From Oscillospiraceae bacterium (lineage in GTDB: Bacteria > Bacillota > Clostridia > Oscillospirales > Acutalibacteraceae), in assembly GCA_031267335.1 (NCBI GenBank), contig JAIRZH010000140.1, positions 1 to 30,067 of the forward strand: a DNA stretch of 30,067 nucleotides. The letters are read 5' to 3'. A model generated the notes under the pieces. That model saw only the letters and a list, made by a program, of their open reading frames with translations, did not search any database and was not told the origin of the DNA. Shown one piece after another: positions 8,207 to 16,456 of the stretch. Positions within the stretch are counted from its first letter, which is position 1. Each line of letters begins with the position of its first letter. The translations under genes and the position numbers were made by a program.

Positions 8207-9032
8207 AAATTTTAATATGGCCAACTTAAAAGACTCAAATAAAAAAAAGATTAAAAAAGCTTTTTTAAAAATTTTTTCAGTATTTTTAGCTTTTCAAATA
8301 CCGGCAACTTACAGTATAGTTTCAGTAGCAGCAGAAAATTACAATAATACCGAAAAAATTGATCCAAAAGTTCTTTTAATAAACCTAAAAAGTTTAAATA
8401 TTTCTAAAAAAAATAATCGAAATAATTCAAAATTTTATAGTTTTTTTGTTGGTCTTGGCGTTGGTTCGCTCGGAGCAGCTGCATTGTCATCTTACAATAC
8501 AAAAAAATTCAATATGAAAAAACTTAATATATTCAATAAAGAAAAATTTGAAATCTTTTTGCTTTCATTAGAAAAATTAATTTCTACTAAATTTCAAAGT
8601 CCAAAATGGCATGAAAATACTCAGGAAGTTTATAATGTTGTTTTGCAATCAAATTTAGGTGATGAAGATTTAAATAAAATTTCTGGTCTATTAAAAACCA
8701 TCTGTGAAATTCAAGAAGAAAATTCAGATTTACGAAATAAAAATGAAAATTTAAATTTAGAATTGGGACATTTGCATGAAGAAATTTCAAAGTTTAATTT
8801 AGAATATGAAAAGAAATTTTCAGAAGATATATGCAAGGTCTATTATAAAGAATACAAAAAAATATTTGAAGAATCAAAAGAATATAAAATGGTTATCGAA
8901 CAACAAGGTTTAGTTTTGCTCAACCAAGAAAAACAAATTGAAGATTTAAGAAAACAAATTTCATCTTTAAATGATGAAAATAAAAAATTAAAGCAAGAAA
9001 TTTTAACTTCGAAAGAAAAAAATAAAGAGTAA
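8187..9032 (+). CDS. Secreted or membrane-bound coiled-coil protein, function unknown
   Basis: A 281-residue protein from a TTG start, with CAGGAG eight bases upstream. A basic N-terminus (MLIKRIKNFNMANLK, then a Lys cluster) leads to a hydrophobic segment at about 28-48 ending near SVAAEN, a possible long-n-region signal peptide. A second hydrophobic Gly-rich segment (FFVGLGVGSLGAAAL) lies at about 90-105. Residues about 180-275 are heptad-rich and highly charged, consistent with a coiled coil. Later in-frame ATGs exist (for example the one at MANLK) but none has an SD site. The first codons are conserved in the paralogue starting at 29993. I cannot assign a function; an exported structural or host-interaction protein fits what is seen. 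Confidence 0.7.
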   Translation: MLIKRIKNFNMANLKDSNKKKIKKAFLKIFSVFLAFQIPATYSIVSVAAENYNNTEKIDPKVLLINLKSLNISKKNNRNNSKFYSFFVGLGVGSLGAAALSSYNTKKFNMKKLNIFNKEKFEIFLLSLEKLISTKFQSPKWHENTQEVYNVVLQSNLGDEDLNKISGLLKTICEIQEENSDLRNKNENLNLELGHLHEEISKFNLEYEKKFSEDICKVYYKEYKKIFEESKEYKMVIEQQGLVLLNQEKQIEDLRKQISSLNDENKKLKQEILTSKEKNKE

Positions 9033-9525
9033 ATAAAGCGAACTAAATAAAACCATGAAAAAGAATCAAAATCCAGTATATCAATTGTAAATGGGCTTGG
9101 ATTGGATCAAAGATATTTATTGTCAAAAATAAATATTTTAAAACGGAAAAACAAAGAATTCTAATGACCTGTTTAAATAAACTAAAGATTGAATTTTGAC
9201 AATTTTTTAACATTTTTAATATATTTAACTCCGATTGGATGACATCAAACCGTGAAAAATGAACAAAATTCCAAAATTATCAAAAAGTTACGTTTGTGGC
9301 TTATTTAGAGCCTGTCTAATATCTCTTTAGCAACACATATTTAACTAAAATTTTTAAAATTCTATATTGCTCGTCAGTTAAATACGTCAGTATTTGCTTT
9401 CCCCATGCTTTGAATTTTAAAAATTTTATCGTTAAATCTGTATTGCTTAGAAATATTAGACAAGCTCTTAGAGGGGTAGATTCTTAGTTAAAAAAATAAT
9501 CTAAAAATCATGTGTTTATCATGTT
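9033..9525. other. Gap with a family B element and degenerate repeat
   Basis: 9246-9305 resembles the repeat at 4941-5000. The family B copy at 9308-9467 is listed separately. No ORF of note. The mutase gene ends at 9526 from the other side. Confidence 0.45.
9308..9467 (-). mobile_element. Family B MITE-like element, copy B2 (inverted)
   Basis: About 160 bp, the reverse complement of copies B1 and B3. It begins GAGCCTGTCTAATATCTC and ends GAAATATTAGACAAGCTC. TA lies at 9306-9307 on the left. On the right TTA follows directly, so the border TA is offset by one base. The interior carries GTTAAATACGTCAGTATTTG. Confidence 0.75.
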
Positions 9526-10986
9526 TTAAATAATGCCCCAAATTGACTTTAAAATTTTTTCAGCCCCACCGTTAATATCACTTTCGATATTTAATACTAA
9601 ACATGGGTCATGTGCTGATTTTCGCAATAGACACCAGCCTTTTTGTTCAGGGGAGTAAAAATTCAATCGTATACCATCGGAATTATCCTTTTCTAAATCG
9701 CAATCTGGAATTTGTTTATAAAAATTCCTTAATTTATTTATTATTTTAATGCTTTCTATATCTGGGTTTTTTTTACTGATAGGAATTCTAATTTCTTTTG
9801 TTTCAGCAGCACAAACTAAATTTTTAAGAAGATCACTAAGATTTTTGCCTTCGTTTTTGAGATTAACCATTTCTACAATTATTTTTGCAGCTAAATATGC
9901 GCCATCATCGCTAAAATTGTTATCGGCAAAAGCAGCATGCCCAGAGGTTTCTATTGCCAACGGACAAAGCATTCCACGGCTTCCGAGCTCTTTTGCCATA
10001 TTTATAACATTGTTATAACCTCTTTTATATCTAAATTGAATTCCACCTAATTTTTCTATAAATTCTTTGAGATAATCAGAAGTAACGGAATCTGTTACTA
10101 TTACTGCGCCTGGGGTTTTTCGCAAAACCACTGCAGCACAAAGTGCTATTAATTTTTCTTTGTTTATTATTTTTCCATTAAAATCGATTATAGCTACTCT
10201 ATCGACGTCTGCATCGAAAATTATGCCTAAATCCGATTTTGCTTTTACACACGCTTTGCAAGCATAATCGATTACTTCGTTATCTTCTGGATTCGGTGAA
10301 TGAATACTAAAATTTCCGTCTGGATTTAACAATACACTACCGTAAGTATCTGCTCCAAGAGGTTCTAAAATTTTTGAAGTAAAAAAGCCGCCGGCACCAT
10401 TGCTTGCATCTACAAAGATTTTTAAATTTTTCAAAGGCTTGCTGGGACCTAAATCTTGAGTGATCAAATTTTTAATAAATTCGCAGTATTTAGTCATGAG
10501 ATCCACTTCGCGTACACGGCCGATAATATTTGATGGAGAAGGAAAATCTCTATTCTGGGCAATCTTTAAAATTCGTTCAATATCGGTACTTGAAAGTCCA
10601 CCTTCGCTAGTAAAAAATTTTAATCCATTTCGTTCTTTTGGATGATGGCTAGCGGTTATTTCTATAGACGCACAACACGATAATAACCAAGTAGATTTAG
10701 AAATAGCAGGAGCAGATGTAAGGCCGCAATCACATACGTTAATTCCAACTGAAGTAAAAGAATTTATTAATATTGATTTAATTTTTAATGCAGAAAGACG
10801 AGAATCATGGCCAATAGCGATTGTCTGATTCGAAATTGATAATTCTTTAAAACGAGATAAAAAACTAGCGAATGCAAGTGCTATTTTTCTTATAATATGG
10901 CTCGATAAATCGATTTCTGATTCTTCGCCAATAGCGATACCACGAATATCTGACCCACTTTTTAATTTTTTCCATTTTTCAATCAT
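9526..10986 (-). CDS. Phosphomannomutase/phosphoglucomutase
   Basis: A 486-residue alpha-D-phosphohexomutase interconverting hexose 6- and 1-phosphates (glucose and/or mannose) for sugar-nucleotide and envelope synthesis. All four family elements are visible: the phosphoserine loop TASHHP (111-116, active Ser113), the Mg-binding loop DADVDR (258-263), the sugar-specificity loop ETSGH (346-350), and a phosphate-contacting C-terminal RKSAHDP segment. The E-x-S-G-H form is shared by PMM/PGM enzymes and does not settle the preferred sugar. Start is ATG at 10986 with only a weak SD site. It is flanked by repeat-containing gaps on both sides, so probably monocistronic. Confidence 0.9.
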   Translation of the reverse strand: MIEKWKKLKSGSDIRGIAIGEESEIDLSSHIIRKIALAFASFLSRFKELSISNQTIAIGHDSRLSALKIKSILINSFTSVGINVCDCGLTSAPAISKSTWLLSCCASIEITASHHPKERNGLKFFTSEGGLSSTDIERILKIAQNRDFPSPSNIIGRVREVDLMTKYCEFIKNLITQDLGPSKPLKNLKIFVDASNGAGGFFTSKILEPLGADTYGSVLLNPDGNFSIHSPNPEDNEVIDYACKACVKAKSDLGIIFDADVDRVAIIDFNGKIINKEKLIALCAAVVLRKTPGAVIVTDSVTSDYLKEFIEKLGGIQFRYKRGYNNVINMAKELGSRGMLCPLAIETSGHAAFADNNFSDDGAYLAAKIIVEMVNLKNEGKNLSDLLKNLVCAAETKEIRIPISKKNPDIESIKIINKLRNFYKQIPDCDLEKDNSDGIRLNFYSPEQKGWCLLRKSAHDPCLVLNIESDINGGAEKILKSIWGII

Positions 10987-11041
10987 TTATACATCTTCTA
11001 TATAACTTTGAACATTAGAATTTTATTAAAAATCCATACTA

Positions 11042-11165
11042 GGCCTTATTTCTAATACCTAGCCATATTCTAACATTTTTTTATTTTTATTGCGTTAATT
11101 TTTTTGTAATATGGCAGTATTATCTCAAAAATTTTTTATTCAACCTAAAAATTAATTAAAAATTC
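11042..11165 (+). repeat. Decayed family A element
   Basis: Starting at GGCCTTATTTCTAATACC after TA (11040-11041), the order of short blocks (CCATATT, a GCGTTAATTTTTTT block, AGTATT, AAAAATTTTTTATTCAACC, AAAAATT) follows that of the intact family A copies at 14416 and 20684. Many substitutions are present and the right end is lost. The remainder of the 10987-11238 gap shows nothing else. Confidence 0.45.
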
Positions 11166-11238
11166 GGTTACTAGACAGGCTTTTGCATAAGAACAAGCCA
11201 TAAATTTCCGAAAACAAGAATTTTGTAATAAGCTTATT

Positions 11239-13041
11239 TTAACTTTCTGCAACGCTAACCACAACATAAGCTGATGTACTTAGTTCTGGCATTTCTACGC
11301 TATGCGCTTTAATTTCATAAACGCCTTCAGTAGCCGGGGCGGTATACAAGCCATTGCTATCTATACTGCCTGTATTTTTTTCAACAATTTCCCAACGGAT
11401 GCGCTGATCGTTAAAACCTTCCACACTGGCTTCGAATCTAATTTGATCTAATGGTTTAACGCGTGCTGTATTTGGTTTTATAATAATTTTAACAGTTTCA
11501 TCTATTACTAAATTTTCTTTTTCTTGAGTGCTTTGAATTGGCCTAAAGGCCCACCAACGAATATCAATTGTTTGATCAAGTGTTTTAGATTTAAGCCTGG
11601 CACCAATTCTGAATGTTCCTTTTTCGTAATCTACTGCAACCGCTATTTGCATATTTGGGGCCGAAGCTTTAATATTTTCTTCGTCAAAAATACTTTTATC
11701 GCCAAATATAACAAGAGATTTTTCGTTTTTGTCTTCACTCGCTTCATTTACTACTGCGGCAATAATCCCCACCGGGCCAGGCCCTAAACCATGAACTAAT
11801 TCATAAGAATAATAAGATTTTCCAACTTTAGCATTAAATCCTAAATTTATTTTTTCTACTCCTGTAATAATATTATCTTTTTCAATAATAGGTTTCATGC
11901 TTTGCTCGAATTTTTCTTTCGGCTCTTGAACATTAATTTCTTCGGCGATCGGTTTTTGCGAAGTATAGTTAATGCTATCACGATTAAGATCGCACATAAG
12001 ACGCAAAAGATTGTTACTATAAACATATTGCTTGAATGGATGCTTAACGAATTTTTCTATAAAAAAATTAAGTCTATCTGATACTAAATGAAATCTAGCA
12101 AGATAAATAAATTTTTCATCGAAATTTTCCATGTTTTCATCGAAATTTCTCAAATAATAATCAGTAACAGCTAGTTCGCTAATATTTTCATTACGTATCG
12201 AAACTTGTATTTTAATATTTTGTTCAATTCCATAATTATGTTCGCCGATTGTGAGATTAAATGAATTTTTATTAATTGTTAATTCAGTTATAGAGGCGTT
12301 TTGAGCTGTACATTTAAAAAAATATTCTTTTTCATCAAATTTATATGAAGATAACTCAGTTTCTTTATAATCTACTGAAATAAATTTCCCTTCAGGACTT
12401 TCAAAAAGTTCTCCTGAGATTTTAAAAGAATAATTTGCCGGATCATCTAGTTTTTCTTTTTCAAAATATATTTTTATTTTAATTTGTTTGCCGGGGCTGG
12501 CGTAATTTGGGAATTCTGCGAATATTTTTACATTGTTTTTATCATAAATTTGAATTTTTTGCCAAACAAAATTATCGATTTTAAATCCATTTTCTTTTGG
12601 AGGCTGAGTAGTTAAAAATAATTCATAGCCTTCTTTTATGCGATTAAATTGTTTCTTCTCGTTAGCTTCTTGGCTTGAACTCGTAACATTAAAGGTAGTT
12701 TCGCTAAGTTTTTCACTATATTTTATGCAAAGAAAAATCGCACCTTTATCTTTATTTTCTTCAAAACCATTTATTAAGTTAAGTTTGCGTATACACGGCT
12801 GAAGCACAACAATCTCACGACCTGAATAATCTATTGCAATTCCAGGATCTAATGAAAAAGTTCGTTCATCAATTAAAAATATATTAAGCCCAGAAACAAT
12901 CCCAGGCCCAAACATCATGCGATTACATAATCTACGCCTTAAATTAAAATAATTTTGTTCGCAAAAAAAATCACGAACAGTCATTAATTTTCCAAGAAAA
13001 TAATTATTTCTTTCGAGTATACTATGATTGTTATTTTCCAC
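11239..13041 (-). CDS. Putative eCIS baseplate/fibre-associated protein with C-terminal Ig-like domain
   Basis: About 600 residues. The N-terminus carries NYFLGKLMTVRDF (13-25), then FNLRRRLCNRMMFGPGIVSGL and, further on, LDPGIAIDYSGREIVV. I associate this opening block with uncharacterised proteins encoded beside tail-protein-I genes in contractile injection clusters. The middle is beta-rich and unassigned. The last 90 residues look like a bacterial Ig-like domain (KPLDQIRFEASVEG through SNGLYTAP to AYVVV), as on surface-exposed tail parts. A GTG at 13053 is open, but GTG at 13041 is preferred because GGAG lies six bases upstream. It is 17 bp after the tail-I-like gene on the same strand. 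A role in target contact is inferred. Confidence 0.55.
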   Translation of the reverse strand: MENNNHSILERNNYFLGKLMTVRDFFCEQNYFNLRRRLCNRMMFGPGIVSGLNIFLIDERTFSLDPGIAIDYSGREIVVLQPCIRKLNLINGFEENKDKGAIFLCIKYSEKLSETTFNVTSSSQEANEKKQFNRIKEGYELFLTTQPPKENGFKIDNFVWQKIQIYDKNNVKIFAEFPNYASPGKQIKIKIYFEKEKLDDPANYSFKISGELFESPEGKFISVDYKETELSSYKFDEKEYFFKCTAQNASITELTINKNSFNLTIGEHNYGIEQNIKIQVSIRNENISELAVTDYYLRNFDENMENFDEKFIYLARFHLVSDRLNFFIEKFVKHPFKQYVYSNNLLRLMCDLNRDSINYTSQKPIAEEINVQEPKEKFEQSMKPIIEKDNIITGVEKINLGFNAKVGKSYYSYELVHGLGPGPVGIIAAVVNEASEDKNEKSLVIFGDKSIFDEENIKASAPNMQIAVAVDYEKGTFRIGARLKSKTLDQTIDIRWWAFRPIQSTQEKENLVIDETVKIIIKPNTARVKPLDQIRFEASVEGFNDQRIRWEIVEKNTGSIDSNGLYTAPATEGVYEIKAHSVEMPELSTSAYVVVSVAES

Positions 13042-13058
13042 AAGAATCTCCACTTATT

Positions 13059-14195
13059 TTAGTGAACTACTAATATTCCTTTGCCATTGATTTGTTTTTT
13101 CGAAAGTCTACAAGCTCCATTGGAAATACGCGAATTAATCCCTAAGTAACAATGATATCCTAAAAATATATCTTCAGAAAGTACTACTAACTTACAAATT
13201 GTATTAATTGGTGCTACATTTTCTACTAAATTTAAAATATTTGCGTAACATTTTTCATCTTTAATATTTTTTTCGTGTAAAATTACACTAAAAACAAAAT
13301 TATTTTTGCCAAAAAGAGCATCAAATGTTTGTCTATCATTTTCGTAATGCTGAACTTGTGTAACATCAAATTTTTCTACTATTACTGGTTTTTCTCCTGT
13401 ATATTTTTCAATCATTTCAGAAACAGAACGTTTAGTACCTTTAATTTTAAATGTTTCGACCGCAGTACTTACCATTAAACTTAAATCGTCTTTATTTAAA
13501 ACAATTGTATTTTCAATGCCAAACCATTTACCGATCCAATCCAAAAATTCTTTATTATTGCCAGGTTCAAAATATCCTGGAATCGAATCTATAATTTCTT
13601 CTGTTTCAAGATAAATATTTTGAAAAATAGAAATAAATCTTGAAAAAAACGAATTATTGTCTGTACGCTGATATACTTCTGGCAAATAATCGATAAAAGT
13701 CGAACGCGGAAATTCAATTCTAAGATCATGCAAATTTATGCTTTCTAAAGACGAATAATTCAACGATTCTATACAAATCCACAAAAATCTTCCTGTAAGC
13801 GAATAAAGAGAAATATCATTTGGATTATCGAGAACAAGCGCACCGATATTTTCAAAAGCTTCGATTTTTACATGTGGATCATAATTACTAACAAAAAAAT
13901 CATCAAGATTTACTCGACGTCTTTGCCCTCCGACTACTATCGAAGTTTCTTTAATATCGCTAGAATATAAACGAACAATTAATTTGGAGTTTTCTGGCAT
14001 ATTATAATTTATTCTTAATCTGTGCCAAACCGTTTCTTGTTCGCAACTATCTAAAGATTGAAAAAATATTGCAGAGCAATAAGCGTTAAATTTAAAAGAC
14101 AAACTATCTTGTTGAATTTCCGCTTCACAGAGCAAACTTCTATACGTCCAATCTTCCTTGCGATTAAAAGTAAAACATTTAGTTCCTGAGGCCAT
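13059..14195 (-). CDS. Phage tail protein I-like baseplate protein (TIGR02242 type)
   Basis: A 378-residue protein. Residues about 1-165 form a beta-rich domain ending RFLWICIESLNY and HDLRIEFPRS. Residues 166-300 match the tail-protein-I family of eCIS and related tails: YLPEVYQ (170-176), FFSRFISIFQNIYLETEEII, a Pro/Gly turn, then FLDWIGKWFG and FKIKGTKRSVSEMIEKYTG. In contractile systems this protein helps build the baseplate wedge next to baseplate J proteins. Start is ATG at 14195, seven bases after AAGGTGA. Its usual partners (gp25, J) are missing upstream; the preceding 2 kb holds repeats and an opposite-strand gene. Confidence 0.8.
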   Translation of the reverse strand: MASGTKCFTFNRKEDWTYRSLLCEAEIQQDSLSFKFNAYCSAIFFQSLDSCEQETVWHRLRINYNMPENSKLIVRLYSSDIKETSIVVGGQRRRVNLDDFFVSNYDPHVKIEAFENIGALVLDNPNDISLYSLTGRFLWICIESLNYSSLESINLHDLRIEFPRSTFIDYLPEVYQRTDNNSFFSRFISIFQNIYLETEEIIDSIPGYFEPGNNKEFLDWIGKWFGIENTIVLNKDDLSLMVSTAVETFKIKGTKRSVSEMIEKYTGEKPVIVEKFDVTQVQHYENDRQTFDALFGKNNFVFSVILHEKNIKDEKCYANILNLVENVAPINTICKLVVLSEDIFLGYHCYLGINSRISNGACRLSKKQINGKGILVVH

Positions 14196-14278
14196 AAAAT
14201 TTCACCTTAATGCTTATTTTTGGCTTTATTTATGGTTTTAATTCAAAACGAAATATTTTTTTTGCTAAACTGATAATT

Positions 14279-14614
14279 TGTATAAAATTTTTAAAAAATA
14301 ATCAATGGAATTCTTTCGAATACTCCGGTTTTTAAAAATTTTATTTTTGCGAATAATTTTTTTATCGAAGAAGCAAAAGCTTGTAATGAAACCGAGACAA
14401 CTCCCGGAAGAACTAGGGCCTGTTTCCACTGCTGTTTAACGACCATATTTCGGTACTTTTTGATTTGTACTACGTTAAATTTTTTTACAATACGTTAGTA
14501 TTGTGAAAAAATTTTCCTTATCCAAACTAAAAATTACTCGAAATTTTGTCATTTCAAATAATGGGAACAGGCCCTAATTTAATCAAAAGGAAAAATTATA
14601 ACAAAAAGAAAACT
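14279..14614 (+). pseudogene. Broken duplicate of the 15360 gene, split by a family A element
   Basis: 14334-14413 aligns closely with 15422-15508 inside the intact gene (shared GCGAAT-ATTTTTTTATCGAAG and CCGGAAGAAC blocks). After the inserted element, 14575-14614 continues the same alignment (AATTTAATCA, AAAAGAAA). Upstream similarity fades around 14279. No start codon or long frame remains, so it is dead even without the insertion. Confidence 0.75.
14416..14574 (+). mobile_element. Family A MITE-like element, copy A1, with TA duplication
   Basis: 159 bp from GGGCCTGTTTCC to GGGAACAGGCCC, non-coding. TA precedes (14414-14415) and follows (14575-14576). The intact paralogue reads AGAACTAATTTAATC at the same place, with a single TA, so this is a genuine insertion with TA target duplication. 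The centre holds ACAATAC-GTTA-GTATTGT inside A/T tracts. Confidence 0.85.
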
Positions 14615-15359
14615 GGACTTTATGAATTTAACCAAGCATTGGGCGTGCTCACCAGTTTGGATTTGTTTTCTAAAGATCCTAATTAACACATTCGCTGTTT
14701 AAATATGGACATATTTAAACAATGAGCAATAAAAAAGCTGCTCGTATAAATCGATGATTTAGGTACCATAACCGGCAAAATTTATTAAATATTGAAAATT
14801 CAGTTTTGCCTTTTATACACTATAAAATTTCAAGATATGTCGCCGTTTAGCAATGCCCTGAATTACTATAGCTATGTTGTTTTGGAAAATTTATAAATAA
14901 ATTAAAATAAAATTATATATAGTTTAGATTACAAAAAAATGTGTGATAATAGCCTATGAACTTTTTTTAAACAGTGTAGCTAAAGTATTAAAAAATTAAG
15001 TTTGTTTTAAAGCGTTGGGCAGTAACTTATAAATGAATCAAAAAAAATATTGAATATTGACAAATCAAAAAATATAATTAAAATTATTATATATATATAA
15101 TATTAATTTATATAGACTTTTAATGAAATTAATTTGAAAATTTAAAATTATAAATTTTTATGGTTATAATTACGTTCAAAACTAAGAAATTATTCTCATC
15201 GAAACTAAAAATCGTGTTTACAAGTTTTAATTTAGAACAAATTTTAAAATCTTTATATGTATATTTTTGTATTATTCATAAATTATAGTTTTAAATTTTT
15301 ATTTTATTATCTAGTATGTTTTTAATTTTGTTAAGAGGTCTAAAAAGGAAATTTTCAAA
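14615..15359. other. Long AT-rich gap upstream of the 15360 gene
   Basis: About 745 bp without a credible gene. It contains a perfect 12-bp inverted repeat at 14696-14721 (TGTTTAAATATG, two bases, then its complement). A GGCAAAA...TTTTGCC pair lies around 14776-14812. A TA-alternating stretch occurs near 15085-15105. The end holds AAGAGG and AAAAGGA SD-like sequences before the next ATG. Confidence 0.4.
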
Positions 15360-15818
15360 ATGTCTAAATATAAAATTTTTAATTCGTTTTTTTTATTAAT
15401 AGTTTTTGCAACTACTCCAGCTTTTAAAAATTTTGCTTTTGCGAATGATTTTTTTATCGAAGAAGCGAAAGCTTACAATGAAGCTGAAGAAACTTCCGGA
15501 AGAACTAATTTAATCAGAAGGCGAATTATAGCAAAAAGAAAAAAAGAAGAAAAAAATTTTTTAGAACAAATTTATCTTAAAATTTCTAAAATAGTTTCTG
15601 AAATCGATAGTGATACTGATGAAATTATATCATGGCTTCAAATTATATTAGTATCAATATCAGGTTATAAAGTCTTAAAAAATATTAAAAGTTCCTTTAA
15701 TGAAAACGAAAGTTTTATAAATAGTCTTTTTAAATCATTTTACAAAAGTGGCACCGATTATCATTTAGATTTTTTATTATTCATTGCGAGCGTTATTGAA
15801 TTATATATTTATAAATGA
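15360..15818 (+). CDS. Small exported protein of unknown function
   Basis: A 152-residue protein with a clear N-terminal signal segment (about residues 5-28, ending AFA-ND), so probably exported. Then comes a charged region (FFIEEAKAYNEAEE, a run of Arg/Lys at 52-66), and two further hydrophobic stretches at about 90-107 and 137-151 that may anchor it in the membrane. Start is ATG at 15360 with AAAAGGA upstream. It lies on the strand opposite to the eCIS genes and interrupts them. A broken duplicate lies 0.8 kb upstream, so the gene has been duplicated locally. I do not recognise the family. Confidence 0.6.
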   Translation: MSKYKIFNSFFLLIVFATTPAFKNFAFANDFFIEEAKAYNEAEETSGRTNLIRRRIIAKRKKEEKNFLEQIYLKISKIVSEIDSDTDEIISWLQIILVSISGYKVLKNIKSSFNENESFINSLFKSFYKSGTDYHLDFLLFIASVIELYIYK

Positions 15819-15872
15819 TATTTTTATAATTAAATTTTATGTTTTCTGTTTTATTGCATTGAATTTTGTCTT

Positions 15873-15996
15873 GAGCCCATTCCAACTATTTGAAATGATA
15901 AAATTTCGGGTAATTTTTGGGTTAGATAAGGAAAATTTAACATATTAAATCAAAAAGTATCCAAATATGGTCGTTAAACGGTAGCATAAACAGGCC
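15873..15996 (-). mobile_element. Shortened family A element, inverted
   Basis: Reverse-complement match to family A with an internal deletion removing the central hairpin. It runs from GAGCCCATTCCAACTATTTG through TATCCAAATATGGTCGTTAAAC to AACAGGCC. TA occurs at 15998-15999 on the right; the left border has diverged. A further scrap (about 16025-16085) resembles the other arm of family A. Confidence 0.65.
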
Positions 15997-16107
15997 ATAG
16001 TACAGCGGTGTTTTTTGAAATCTTTTATCTAAACCGAAAAAACTTATCTAAAAATTCAATAATTTTAAATAATAGGAACAAACTTTTAAGTTAAATCTTT
16101 AATCTTA

Positions 16108-16265
16108 GAGCTTGTCTAATATTTCTAAGCAATACAGATTTGACGATAAAATTTTTAAAATTCAAAACGTGAGGAAGGCAAATACTGATGTATTTAACTG
16201 ACAATCAATACAGAATTTAAAAATTTTAGTTAATATGTGTTGTTAAAGAGATATTAGACAGGCTC
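16108..16265 (+). mobile_element. Family B MITE-like element, copy B3
   Basis: 158 bp, from GAGCTTGTCTAATATTTC to GATATTAGACAGGCTC, with TA immediately on both sides (16106-16107 and 16266-16267). It is the best-bounded family B copy. Its right end abuts the DUF6760 gene: TA plus the element's terminal base forms that gene's TAG stop. Confidence 0.8.
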
Positions 16266-16456
16266 TAAACACTAAAAATGTTATTTTTTTCTTCTTCCCC
16301 ATTTATTTTTTTGTTTATTTTCGAAACTTCGCCACAGTAAATATTTCTTTCTTTATGGCTGAGTTCCATAATTTCTTTGTGCGACCAATGTAAATAATAA
16401 GCCAGAAAAGCTATTTCTTCATAAAGAATTTTTTTTGAATAACTCCTCAGGCTCAT
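16265..16456 (-). CDS. DUF6760-type eCIS protein
   Basis: About 63 residues from ATG at 16456. The core KKILYEEIAFLAYYLHWSHK then EIMELSHKER matches the small DUF6760-type proteins that follow the tube/assembly genes in many eCIS clusters, where the HWS...E(I/L)..L.H..R pattern recurs. The exact role is unknown; its position parallels that of tail-assembly chaperone extensions in phages. The open frame extends upstream to 16504 without an SD site, overlapping the preceding gene in the -1 frame, so the domain may also be made as a C-terminal extension by frameshifting. The start ATG overlaps the upstream TGA (ATGA), allowing reinitiation. A family B element supplies the last base of the TAG stop. 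Confidence 0.7.
   Translation of the reverse strand: MSLRSYSKKILYEEIAFLAYYLHWSHKEIMELSHKERNIYCGEVSKINKKINGEEEKNNIFSV

Noticed and set aside
9526..10986. Phosphoglucosamine mutase GlmM
   Set aside because: The sugar loop is E-T-S-G-H and the metal loop DADVDR, as in PMM/PGM-type enzymes, rather than the GEQSGH and DGDADR forms of GlmM.
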